Below, in pieces: positions 1 through 6,139 of a stretch of 14,110 bases of DNA. The notes under the pieces are model-generated. The model had not been told where the DNA came from, searched no databases, and saw nothing but the letters and a program-made list of their open reading frames with translations. The number at the start of each line of letters is the position of its first letter. Positions within the stretch are counted from its first letter, which is position 1. Made by a program: the position numbers and the translations under genes. This DNA is from an uncultured Burkholderiales bacterium (GTDB taxonomy: Bacteria; Pseudomonadota; Gammaproteobacteria; Burkholderiales; Burkholderiaceae_E). The stretch is taken from the NCBI GenBank assembly GCA_903898725.1, contig CAIUGQ010000111.1, positions 1 to 14,110 of the forward strand, read 5' to 3'.

Positions 1-250
1 CCTCCTCGTTGGGCGCGAAGCCGCCGGTGATGATCATGCCGACCCCGCCGCGCGCACGCTCGGCGAAGAACGCGGCCATCCGCTCGAAGCCGCCCTCGGC
101 CTCCTCGAGACCGGTGTGCATCGAGCCCATGAGGATGCGGTTCTTCAGCCGGGTGTGGCCGAGTTCCAGCGGTGCGAAGACGTGCGGGTAGCGGGCGATG
201 CCCGGCAGGGCCGTCGGGGACGGCGCGGGGAGCGGCGAGGGCTGGACCAT
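1..250 (-). CDS. fadH: 2,4-dienoyl-CoA reductase, N-terminal part (cut by window edge)
   Basis: This is the first 83 residues of an old-yellow-enzyme-type NADPH-dependent 2,4-dienoyl-CoA reductase, which reduces the conjugated double bonds that block beta-oxidation of polyunsaturated fatty acids. The recognisable FadH N-terminus is visible: YPHVFAPLELG (residues 21-31), then LKNRILMGSMHTGLEE (35-50), then FERMAAFFAERARGGVGMI (55-73) and TGGFAPNEE at the edge. These form the first strands of the FMN-binding TIM barrel. The FMN and 4Fe-4S parts lie outside the window. The start is the ATG at 248-250. I see no good ribosome binding site before it, and a roughly 20-residue proline-rich leader precedes the conserved part, so the start is not certain. 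It lies 35 bases downstream of the solute-binding-like gene on the same strand and could be co-transcribed with it. The family call is firm; the rest of the gene is unseen. Confidence 0.88.
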   Translation of the reverse strand, partial: MVQPSPLPAPSPTALPGIARYPHVFAPLELGHTRLKNRILMGSMHTGLEEAEGGFERMAAFFAERARGGVGMIITGGFAPNEE

Positions 251-285
251 GATCGAGACTCGTGAAGACGATACAGCGCGACAGC

Positions 286-1287
286 CTAACCGGTGTCGGC
301 CCGGCGCGCCCGCCGGCGGTACAGCCACCAGCCCGTGCCGGCCGCCGCCGCGAGCACGACGGTGGCGGTCGGGCCGGCGAGCCTGCCCGGCCACTCCGGC
401 CCGGCATCCGTCCAGGCGTCGATCAGTTCGCGCCGTTCGGGGGCGTGGATGCGGCGGAGCACCGCGTCGAGCACGCCGATCAGCGGCGCCGCGGACGGCA
501 ACGCGGCCATGCCGAGCGAGGCCTGCACAGGAAGCACCGCCTGCATCCAGAGTTCGTCGGCGCCGAGCTTCAGGATCCAGTGCCGCACCACCGGCACCGG
601 GCCCACCAGGGCGTCGATGCGGCGCGCCGACAGCGCACGCACTCCCTCGGCGATGTCCTCGAAGCGGACGAGCCCGGCCTGGGGCGAGGCCTCGGCGAGC
701 ATTGTGTCGAGCCCGCGGGGCACGCCGACCTTCAGGCCGGCGAGGTCCGCGGGCGACTCCAGGTAGCTGTAGCGCCGGCGGGTGAAGATGCCCAGCGCGT
801 AGCGGGCGTACGGCTCGGTGAACGCGAACTCGCGGCGCCGCTCGGGCGTCGTGCCCAGCATCGGCAGCAGATCGACCCCGCCGTCGCGCAGCCTGCCGAG
901 CCCCTCGTCATGTGTCGCGGACGGCAGGTACTCGAAGCGCAGTCCGGTGCTCGCGCTGACCCGCTTGAGGATGTCGACGACGAGCCCCTCGGGCGGCCCG
1001 CTGCGATAGGCGAGGTAGGGCCTCGCCTCGAAGATGGCGGTCCAGCGCACGACCGGGCGGGCCGCGATCCAGGCACGCTGCGCGTCGTCGAGCGCGAGTC
1101 CGGAGCTGGGCGTGTCGGCGCGGGTGCCGATCGGTACGGTGCCGAGCGCCGCGCAGGCGAGCACGGTGCGTCGGCGGGCATCGGGGGGTGCAGGACGGTC
1201 GGTACGGTCGGTACGGTCGGACGGGGCGGGTGACACGGCAGGCGGATCGGCGGGTAATGGTGACCAGCGTGTGACCAGCGTGGTCAC
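286..1287 (-). CDS. Membrane-anchored periplasmic solute-binding (SBP_bac_3-like) protein
   Basis: A 333-residue protein with one periplasmic type-II binding fold, as in amino-acid ABC receptors and in the Venus-flytrap sensor domains of BvgS/EvgS-type kinases. A basic segment and hydrophobic stretch (RRRTVLACAALGTVPIG, about 38-54) forms a signal or Tat-like leader. The fold follows, with PPEGLVVDILKRVSASTG, GVDLLPMLGTTPERRREFAFTEPY and ADLAGLKVGVPRG. Near the C-terminus a hydrophobic helix (TATVVLAAAAGTGWWLY) is followed by an Arg-rich tail and the stop. A free receptor would not need that helix, so the domain is probably tethered to the inner membrane. No permease, kinase or cyclase is attached or adjacent on this side. 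The start shown is a GTG (1285-1287) without a visible ribosome binding site. It sits in short tandem repeats, and the first ~36 residues are low complexity (DRTDRT), so the true start may be further in. The ligand is unknown. Confidence 0.7.
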   Translation of the reverse strand: MTTLVTRWSPLPADPPAVSPAPSDRTDRTDRPAPPDARRRTVLACAALGTVPIGTRADTPSSGLALDDAQRAWIAARPVVRWTAIFEARPYLAYRSGPPEGLVVDILKRVSASTGLRFEYLPSATHDEGLGRLRDGGVDLLPMLGTTPERRREFAFTEPYARYALGIFTRRRYSYLESPADLAGLKVGVPRGLDTMLAEASPQAGLVRFEDIAEGVRALSARRIDALVGPVPVVRHWILKLGADELWMQAVLPVQASLGMAALPSAAPLIGVLDAVLRRIHAPERRELIDAWTDAGPEWPGRLAGPTATVVLAAAAGTGWWLYRRRARRADTG

Positions 1288-1317
1288 GATGTTGGAGAGT
1301 ACCCGGACATGGCGGGA

Positions 1318-1331
1318 TCCGACATGTCGGA
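1318..1331. promoter_or_regulatory. 14-base perfect palindrome, candidate operator
   Basis: TCCGACATGTCGGA is a perfect dyad lying 7 bases before the -35 element proposed for the GrdB-like gene, in the divergent gap between that gene and the solute-binding-like gene. The position suits an activator or a shared operator. No regulator can be named from the sequence. Confidence 0.35.
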
Positions 1332-1338
1332 AACTCGC

Positions 1339-1366
1339 TTGACTTCGCGAGGTCGGGCGCTAGGCT
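1339..1366 (+). promoter_or_regulatory. Candidate sigma70 promoter of the GrdB-like gene
   Basis: TTGACT (1339-1344, five of six to the -35 consensus) is followed after 16 bases by TAGGCT (1361-1366), a weak -10 that keeps the TA...T positions. Transcription would begin in the mid-1370s, right at the GCGGAAC/GTTCCGC inverted repeat (1374-1380 and 1388-1394), which would form a small hairpin at the 5' end of the transcript. Confidence 0.4.
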
Positions 1367-1429
1367 CGTCGAAGCGGAACGGCGTCTGTTCCGCGATACG
1401 GAAACTGCTGCACGACCCGAGGGACGAGG

Positions 1430-2368
1430 ATGGGCATCGACGCCGACACGCTGGGCTTCTCGCCGGACTGGGATGTTCCGGTCCGCTACATCGACCGCAC
1501 GCACGCCTGGTACGACGCGCTCGGCACCGCCAACCCCTACCGCTACGCGTCGTACGCGCACGTGCCGTTCGCGCCGATGCGCACGCCGATGGTGCGGGCC
1601 CGCATCGCGCTCCTGACCACCGCAGCCCCCTTCGATCCGGCCAAGGGGCCGCAGGGTGCCGGCGCCCCGTACAACGCGGCGGCGAAGTTCTACACGGTGT
1701 ACTCGGGCGACACCGCGCACGACCATGACCTGCGCATCGCGCACGTCGGCATCGACCGTCGCCAGCTCACCGACGACTCGAACTGCTGGTTCCCGCTGCC
1801 GGCCCTGCGGCGGGCGGCGGCGGCCGGCCGCATCGGCGAGCTCGCCCCGCGCTTCCACGGCGTGCCGACCAACCGCAGCCAGCGCCACACGATCGAGGTG
1901 GATTGCCCCGAGGTGCTGGCCCGCTGCCGCGAGGACGGCATCGACGCCGCGATCCTGGTCGCGAACTGCCCGGTGTGCCACCAGTCGATGGCGCTGACCG
2001 CCCGCCACCTCGAGGCCGCCGGCATCCCGACGGTGGTGATGGGCGCGGCCCGCGACATCGTCGAGACCTGCGGTGTGCCCCGCTTCGTGTTCAGCGACGT
2101 GCCGCTGGGCAACGCCGCGGCGCTCCCGGACGACCCGGCCTCGCAGGACGCGACCCTCGGGCTCGCCCTCGACCTGCTCGAGCACGCGTTCGCACCGCGC
2201 ACCACCGTGCAGAGCCCGCTGCGCTGGACGCGCGAGCTCGACTGGAAGCGGCACGTGATGAACGTCGCGGCGCTGACGCCCGAGGAGCTCGAGCAGCGGC
2301 GCGCCGAGAACCGCGCGATCAAGCAGGTGGCGCAGGCGGTGCGGGACACGACGCTGGCCGGCCGCTGA
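1430..2368 (+). CDS. GrdB-like protein (glycine/sarcosine/betaine reductase subunit B family), CxxC form
   Basis: A 312-residue cytoplasmic protein that resembles the GrdB/PrdB family of glycine, betaine and D-proline reductases. Supporting stretches are a D-D-S-N-CWFPLPALRRAAAAGRIGEL block (115-137), a variable-region entry at HGVPTN, then IDAAILVANCPVCHQ (171-185) and AAGIPTVVMG (197-205). The family redox centre appears as C180-P-V-C183. Clostridial members carry selenocysteine in their redox motif; here both positions are ordinary cysteines and there is no internal TGA. Other cysteines are at 119, 159, 166 and 214. No GrdA, GrdC/D or PrdA partner is in the window, so true amino-acid reductase activity is doubtful. 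A thiol-redox or uncharacterised role is more likely. The ATG at 1430 has a GAGGGA ribosome binding site five bases upstream (1419-1424). It probably has its own promoter and ends in a hairpin shared with the convergent gene. Confidence 0.68.
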   Translation: MGIDADTLGFSPDWDVPVRYIDRTHAWYDALGTANPYRYASYAHVPFAPMRTPMVRARIALLTTAAPFDPAKGPQGAGAPYNAAAKFYTVYSGDTAHDHDLRIAHVGIDRRQLTDDSNCWFPLPALRRAAAAGRIGELAPRFHGVPTNRSQRHTIEVDCPEVLARCREDGIDAAILVANCPVCHQSMALTARHLEAAGIPTVVMGAARDIVETCGVPRFVFSDVPLGNAAALPDDPASQDATLGLALDLLEHAFAPRTTVQSPLRWTRELDWKRHVMNVAALTPEELEQRRAENRAIKQVAQAVRDTTLAGR

Positions 2369-2381
2369 ACCGCCGCTGACC

Positions 2382-2415
2382 CGCCGCCGGGCCGCCACAT
2401 CGCGACCCGGCGGCG
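2382..2415. terminator. Hairpin between convergent genes, likely bidirectional terminator
   Basis: CGCCGCCGGG (2382-2391) pairs perfectly with CCCGGCGGCG (2406-2415) around a 14-base loop. It occupies most of the 54-base gap between the GrdB-like stop and the MaoC-like stop. There is no T-tract on either side, so it may act as an RNA 3'-end stabiliser or a Rho-assisted stop rather than a classical intrinsic terminator. Confidence 0.5.
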
Positions 2416-2422
2416 CGGCATC

Positions 2423-3304
2423 TCAGGCGAGCGTCGCCTCGCCCTGGTCGAGCACCACGAGGTCGCCGCGCGCCGGCACGGTCACCCGGAACCGGGCAAG
2501 CGTGTCATCGCGCCAGAGCTCGATGCGCAGCCGGTCCCCCGGCAGCACCGGCGCCGCGAAGCGCAGCGACAGGCCGAGCAGGCGGCTCGAGTCGTCGTCG
2601 AGGAAGGCGTGCATCAGCGCCCGGCCGACCATCCCATAGGCGCACAGCCCGTGCAGGATCGGGCGATCGAAGCCGGCGGCCCGCGCGAAGCGCGGATCCG
2701 CATGCAGCGGGTTCGGGTCGGCGACCAGCCGGTAGATCAGCGCCTGCTGCGGCAGCGTCGCCAGTTCGACGACCGCGGCGGGCGGGCCGTCCGGGGGCGT
2801 CGGACGGGGTGTCGTCACCGCATCGCCGCCGGGCGGCCCGTTGTCGGGCCGGGCCGAGAAGCCGCCGTCGCCGCGTGCCATCAGCGTCATGGTCTGGGTC
2901 GCCAGCGGCGCACCCGCCGCATCCGACAGCGTGCGCTCGAGCACGATCAGTGCGCCCCGGTCGGCGCCCTTGTCGGCGACCGCGACCGCGCGGGTGACGC
3001 CGCGCACGGTACCGGCCGCCGGCAGCGGCGCGTGCAGCCGCAGCGCATGGCCGGCGTGCACGATGCGCGCGGCATCCAGACCAAAACGCGGCTCATCGAT
3101 CCACATGAACGGATAGCCAAGCACGGTCGCGAAGGTCGGCAGCGCGACCAGCCCGGGCTCGAGCACGTGACGCAGCAGACGCTCGTCGAGGGGGTCCTCG
3201 CCGACGCCGATGCCGAGCGCGTAGAGGATGGTGTCGCGCGCGTCGTAGCGATGCTCGACGTCTGCGATCGGAGCGCGCTTGAGGGCGTGGTAGTCGAGGG
3301 CCAT
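2423..3304 (-). CDS. MaoC-type (R)-specific enoyl-CoA hydratase, double hot-dog
   Basis: A 293-residue protein resembling the type-2 enoyl-CoA hydratases (the hydratase part of eukaryotic multifunctional enzyme 2). These add water to trans-2-enoyl-CoA to give the (R)-3-hydroxyacyl-CoA. The C-terminal hot-dog carries the hydratase motif YRLVADPNPLHADPRFA (191-207) with the catalytic pair D196 and H201, followed by RPILHGLCAYG (214-224). The N-terminal half (about 1-150) is the degenerate hot-dog that forms the acyl pocket, with ALPTFATVLGYP. A proline/glycine-rich linker (about 150-178) joins them. The ATG at 3302-3304 begins four bases after the stop of the His-rich exported protein. A GAGGTGA sequence inside that upstream gene serves as the ribosome binding site, so the two are almost certainly one transcript. 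It would fit beta-oxidation, side-chain degradation or PHA precursor supply; the substrate cannot be read from the sequence. Confidence 0.87.
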   Translation of the reverse strand: MALDYHALKRAPIADVEHRYDARDTILYALGIGVGEDPLDERLLRHVLEPGLVALPTFATVLGYPFMWIDEPRFGLDAARIVHAGHALRLHAPLPAAGTVRGVTRAVAVADKGADRGALIVLERTLSDAAGAPLATQTMTLMARGDGGFSARPDNGPPGGDAVTTPRPTPPDGPPAAVVELATLPQQALIYRLVADPNPLHADPRFARAAGFDRPILHGLCAYGMVGRALMHAFLDDDSSRLLGLSLRFAAPVLPGDRLRIELWRDDTLARFRVTVPARGDLVVLDQGEATLA

Positions 3305-3308
3305 GGCG

Positions 3309-3713
3309 TCACTTCACCTCGAAGCGCAGCGCACCGCTGCGACCGTCGGCGAGCGTCACGGTGGCAACGGCGCGGGTGCCCCGGGGCAGCGCCTCGGGCT
3401 GCGGCGGCGCGAGCCGGTTCTCGCCGGCCGGCGCCAGCACGCGTTCCGACTTCACGCCGGCGACGAGCACGACCAGCTTGCCGCTGGCGCCTGCGGTGCT
3501 CACCGGCTTGCCGTGGTCGCTCAGGTGCAGGACCGGCCCCTTCGGCCCGGTGACGAGTTCGCCCTGGAAGCTGCCGGCCTCGGCGACCACACCACCGTGA
3601 TGGGCCTTGCCGTGCGCTTCGTGCGCCGGCGTCGGCGCAGCGGCGAACACCGTCAGGGCGATGGCGATTCGCGCCGCGCGCACCGATGCGGATGAGGACA
3701 GGAAGCGCGTCAA
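3309..3713 (-). CDS. Small His-rich exported protein, putative periplasmic metal-related
   Basis: A 134-residue protein with a Sec-type signal peptide (basic start, hydrophobic core IAIALTVFAAA, probable cleavage after PTPA at residue 30). The mature N-terminus is strikingly His-rich, HEAHGKAHHGG, with H31, H34, H38 and H39 in nine residues. The rest is a beta-rich domain with a GPVLHLSDHGKPVSTAGASGKLVVLVAG core and an ALPRGTRAVATVTLADG repeat-like end. I recall similar unnamed proteins beside heavy-metal RND exporters, so metal binding is a reasonable guess but unproven. The start is a TTG (3711-3713), chosen because GAGGAG stands six bases upstream and the signal peptide begins right after it. 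It is followed four bases later by the MaoC-like hydratase and preceded by hutH, an unusual place for a metal protein. Confidence 0.72.
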   Translation of the reverse strand: MTRFLSSSASVRAARIAIALTVFAAAPTPAHEAHGKAHHGGVVAEAGSFQGELVTGPKGPVLHLSDHGKPVSTAGASGKLVVLVAGVKSERVLAPAGENRLAPPQPEALPRGTRAVATVTLADGRSGALRFEVK

Positions 3714-3719
3714 GGCAGG

Positions 3720-3725
3720 CTCCTC
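3720..3725 (-). promoter_or_regulatory. Strong ribosome binding site deciding a TTG start
   Basis: GAGGAG on the minus strand with a six-base spacer to the TTG at 3711-3713. No ATG or GTG nearby is placed as well, so this site fixes the unusual start of the His-rich exported protein. Confidence 0.75.
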
Positions 3726-3808
3726 GGGAAGGTCAGGCAGGGCATAGGCGGGCGAGCGCAGGGCGGATCGCGTCGAAGGGCCGGCGGCATCGTCGGTCGG
3801 ATACCGGT

Positions 3809-3828
3809 TGAGACGGCGGGCCGCCTCA
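3809..3828 (-). terminator. Hairpin at the hutH stop codon, attenuator or terminator candidate
   Basis: On the minus strand TGAGGCGGC (3828-3820) pairs with GCCGTCTCA (3817-3809), with one G-U wobble in RNA. The first arm contains the hutH stop TGA. The loop is tight, so about eight pairs are realistic. No T-tract follows, so it may only reduce read-through into the His-rich protein gene 96 bases further on. Confidence 0.35.
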
Positions 3829-5355
3829 GCCCAGCACGGGCAGCGGCACCGCGCCGACCGCCCGCAGCAGCGCGCCCGAGTTCACCAGCGCGATCGATTC
3901 GACGATGTCCGGATGCAGATGGCGGTCGTCGTCGAGGGTGGGCACCCGTGCGCGCAGCAGCGCGCGCACCGCCTCCAGCGGCGGGCTGGAGGCCAGCGGC
4001 GCATGGAAGTCGCAGGCCTGCGCGGCCGCCAGCAGTTCGATCGCCACGATCGCCCGTGCGTCGGTGGTCATCGGCCCGAGGCGCCGCGCGCCGTGGGCGG
4101 CCATCGACACATGGTCCTCCTGGTTCGCCGACGTGGGGATCGAGTCGACGCTCGCCGGATGGGCCCGCTGGCGGTTCTCGGCGACCAGCGCGGCCGCGGT
4201 GACCTGCGGGATCATGAACCCCGAGTTCAGTCCGGGACGCGGCGTCAGGAAGGCCGGCAGGCCGGAGAGCGACGGGTCCACCAGCATCGCGACCCGGCGC
4301 TCGGCGAGCGAGCCGATCTCGCAGACGGCCATCGCGATCATGTCGGCGGCGAAGGCCACCGGCTCCGCATGGAAGTTGCCGCCGGACAGCGCCTCGCCGG
4401 TGTCGGCGAGGATCAGCGGATTGTCCGAGACGCCGTTGGCCTCGATGCCGAGCGTGGTCGCGGCCTGCCGGAGCAGATCGAGCACGGCGCCCATGACCTG
4501 CGGCTGGCAGCGCAGGCAGTACGGATCCTGCACCCGCGCATCGCCGACGAGGTGCGAGGCGCGGATCGCGCTGCCGGCCATCAGCGCCCGATAAGCACGC
4601 GCGGTGTCGAGCTGACCCGGATGGCCGCGCAGCCGGTGGATGCGCTCGTCGAACGGCGTGTCGGTCCCGCGGGCCGCGTCGGTGGACAGCGCGCCGGTGA
4701 CGATCGCCGCCTGCATCAGCGCCTCGGCATCGAACAGGCCGGCCAGCGCGTAGGCGGTGGAGAACTGCGTGCCGTTGAGCAGCGCGAGGCCCTCCTTCGC
4801 GTCGAGCTCGAGCGGCGCCAGGCCGGCGGCGCGCAGCGCATCGGCCGCCGGCAGTCGACCCGCATCGGTGTCGATCTCGCCGACGCCGAGCATCGTGGCG
4901 GTCATGTGCGCGAGCGGCGCGAGATCCCCCGAGGCTCCCACCGAGCCCTGGCACGGCACGACCGGCGACAGGCCGCGGGCGAGCATCGCCTCGAGCATCG
5001 CGACCGTCTCGGGTCGCACCCCCGAGGCGCCCTGCGCCAGGCTCGCCAGCTTGAGCGCCATCATCAGGCGGACCACCCGCACCGGCATCGGCTCGCCGAC
5101 GCCGGCCGCGTGCGACAGCACGATGTTCCGCTGCAGCGTGCGCAGGTCGGCATCGGCGATGCGCACGCTCGCGAGCCGACCGAACCCGGTGTTGATGCCA
5201 TAGACCGGCGCACCGGCCGCGAGAATCCGCCGAACCGCCTCGGCACCGGCCCGCACGGCGGGCGCACAGCCCGGATCGAGGGTGACCGCCGCGCCGCCCA
5301 GGATCGCGCGCCAGTCGCCGAGCGGCACGCGCCCGGGCATCAGATTCACCGTCAT
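3826..5355 (-). CDS. hutH: Histidine ammonia-lyase
   Basis: A full-length, 509-residue histidine ammonia-lyase, which deaminates L-histidine non-oxidatively to urocanate using the self-made MIO cofactor. The MIO triad Ala-Ser-Gly is at 141-143 within GSVGASGDLAPLAH. The residues known from the Pseudomonas putida enzyme are all present one position earlier: Y52 (VYGINTGFG), H82 (LSHAAG), N194 (LLNGTQFS), Q276, Y279 and R282 (VQDPYCLRCQP), F328, and E413 in TSANQEDHVSM. That last motif favours histidine over phenylalanine or tyrosine as substrate. The start at 5353-5355 (ATG) is chosen because GGAGGG lies five bases upstream (5361-5366); the open frame extends further but without family similarity. 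No hutU, hutI, hutG or hutC is nearby, so the rest of the pathway must be encoded elsewhere. It is divergent from the KTSC-like gene across 93 bases. Confidence 0.93.
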   Translation of the reverse strand: MTVNLMPGRVPLGDWRAILGGAAVTLDPGCAPAVRAGAEAVRRILAAGAPVYGINTGFGRLASVRIADADLRTLQRNIVLSHAAGVGEPMPVRVVRLMMALKLASLAQGASGVRPETVAMLEAMLARGLSPVVPCQGSVGASGDLAPLAHMTATMLGVGEIDTDAGRLPAADALRAAGLAPLELDAKEGLALLNGTQFSTAYALAGLFDAEALMQAAIVTGALSTDAARGTDTPFDERIHRLRGHPGQLDTARAYRALMAGSAIRASHLVGDARVQDPYCLRCQPQVMGAVLDLLRQAATTLGIEANGVSDNPLILADTGEALSGGNFHAEPVAFAADMIAMAVCEIGSLAERRVAMLVDPSLSGLPAFLTPRPGLNSGFMIPQVTAAALVAENRQRAHPASVDSIPTSANQEDHVSMAAHGARRLGPMTTDARAIVAIELLAAAQACDFHAPLASSPPLEAVRALLRARVPTLDDDRHLHPDIVESIALVNSGALLRAVGAVPLPVLG

Positions 5356-5448
5356 GCAAGCCCTCCGTTCGGCGCGACCGATGCCGGCGCCGCGGTCATC
5401 GTAGCCGACGCCGCGGCCGGGTATCCTGCCGCGACACGGAGACCCTCG

Positions 5449-5775
5449 ATGTCCGCGCTCGTCGCGATGTGGATGATGTGGCTCGCCGCGCTCGCTCCGC
5501 CGCCGCCCGCCGTCGGCGACGCGGGCGAGGTGGTGATGGTCGAGGGACGGGGTCCGGTCGCCCTCGGTGCGATCGACTGCGTGACGATCACGCGCAGCGC
5601 CACCCTGACGCGTCTGTGCCACGACCCGGACCGATCGCTCGCCTATGCCGAGGTCGTGGGCCGCTTCCGACCCTTCTGCGACGTCGACCGGTCGCTCCTC
5701 GATGCCTGGCTCGCGGCCCCGTCGATGGGCCGTTTCCTGGCCGATCGCATCGAACCGGCCCACCGCTGCACCTAA
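5449..5775 (+). CDS. Small exported four-cysteine protein with KTSC-like C-terminus
   Basis: A 108-residue protein. Residues 1-16 are hydrophobic with several Met and Trp and look like a signal peptide or membrane anchor, followed by a PPPP stretch. The C-terminal half runs LAYAEVVGRF, then CDVDRSLLDAWLAAPSMGR, then FLADRI. This matches the spacing of the KTSC domain (a Y/F-rich strand, a V-P-like turn, then a helix with A-x-S-x-G and a final I), although the match is by eye and not strong. Four cysteines (44, 57, 77, 107) could form two disulfides, which agrees with export. The ATG at 5449 is supported by GGAG seven bases upstream (5438-5441). The function is unknown. It is divergent from hutH, with no sign that they work together. 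Confidence 0.6.
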   Translation: MSALVAMWMMWLAALAPPPPAVGDAGEVVMVEGRGPVALGAIDCVTITRSATLTRLCHDPDRSLAYAEVVGRFRPFCDVDRSLLDAWLAAPSMGRFLADRIEPAHRCT

Positions 5776-5888
5776 GCCGATCGCATGGGTCGCGCCACGA
5801 TTAGCGGGTAACCCGTAAAGCGGACTCCGGGACGAAGTGCTACTCTTGTGGGCTAAGTTCCCATGCAACCATTTCGACACAATTCGAC
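5776..5888. promoter_or_regulatory. Intergenic leader with a nine-codon upstream ORF
   Basis: This 113-base gap holds a short dyad, CGGGT-A-ACCCG (5805-5815), and an upstream ATG at 5863. That ATG opens a nine-codon frame (MQPFRHNST) whose TGA overlaps the ATG of the next gene as ATGA. I see no convincing -35/-10 pair. Both the mini-ORF and the main start lack a clear ribosome binding site. Confidence 0.3.
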
Positions 5889-6107
5889 ATGACGACGACG
5901 ACGAAGCGACCAGACGCGGTACCGGCGGCGGTGACCACCCGTCGCGGCCGCCCTCCGCGGCGCGTGTACATCAACGTCCTGGTGAAGGCCACCACCCGTG
6001 AAGGCCTGACCCGGATGAAGGCGAGCGAGAGCCTGCCCAGCCAGGGCGAGGTGATCGACATGCTGGTCGCGCAGGCACTCGCACAGAAGCCCAAGCGCGG
6101 CGAGTGA
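5889..6107 (+). CDS. Small basic protein, possible AT-hook/ribbon-helix-helix DNA-binding protein
   Basis: A 72-residue protein with a Thr/Lys/Arg-rich tail and an AT-hook-like core RRGRPPRR (18-25). A strand-like YINVLVKATTREGLTRM then leads into a helix SQGEVIDMLVAQAL (51-64). The strand-helix-helix pattern, with a conserved-looking G-E-V-I-D-x-L ending, resembles ribbon-helix-helix regulators such as ParD or CopG types. Together with the AT-hook it suggests DNA binding, but I recognise no named family. No toxin gene follows, so an antitoxin role is not supported. The ATG at 5889 has no visible Shine-Dalgarno sequence. It overlaps the stop of a nine-codon upstream frame, and translational coupling is one possible explanation. 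It converges on the epoxide-hydrolase-like gene with 16 bases between the stops. Confidence 0.6.
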   Translation: MTTTTKRPDAVPAAVTTRRGRPPRRVYINVLVKATTREGLTRMKASESLPSQGEVIDMLVAQALAQKPKRGE

Positions 6108-6112
6108 ACCGC

Positions 6113-6139
6113 CGCCGCGGGACTCAGCGTCTCGCGGCG
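6113..6139. terminator. Hairpin between convergent stops, likely shared terminator
   Basis: CGCCGCG (6113-6119) pairs with CGCGGCG (6133-6139), extended inside by a G-U and a G-C pair. It spans the gap after the 72-residue gene and the last codons of the hydrolase. It would mark the 3' end of the ugp operon on one strand and of the small gene on the other. There is no T-tract. Confidence 0.42.

Noticed and set aside
1201..1218. Minisatellite or CRISPR-like repeat
   Set aside because: Only two full nine-base units are present with no spacers; this is too little for an array and is compatible with Asp-Arg-Thr coding repeats.
1430..2368. Selenoprotein reading of the GrdB-like gene
   Set aside because: There is no in-frame TGA before the end, and both positions of the CxxC motif are encoded as cysteine, so no selenocysteine insertion is needed.
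3808..5448. A long plus-strand open frame opposite hutH
   Set aside because: It is low-complexity Arg/His/Gln sequence that mirrors the hutH codons. Only its end from the ATG at 5449 is a plausible gene.
5356..5880. N-terminal extension of hutH by about 175 residues
   Set aside because: The extension has no similarity to the family, covers the divergent small gene and its ribosome binding site, and hutH has a strong ribosome binding site for the ATG at 5355.
5889..6107. Antitoxin of a toxin-antitoxin pair
   Set aside because: The protein resembles a ribbon-helix-helix antitoxin in size, but no toxin-like gene precedes or follows it; the next gene is a convergent hydrolase.
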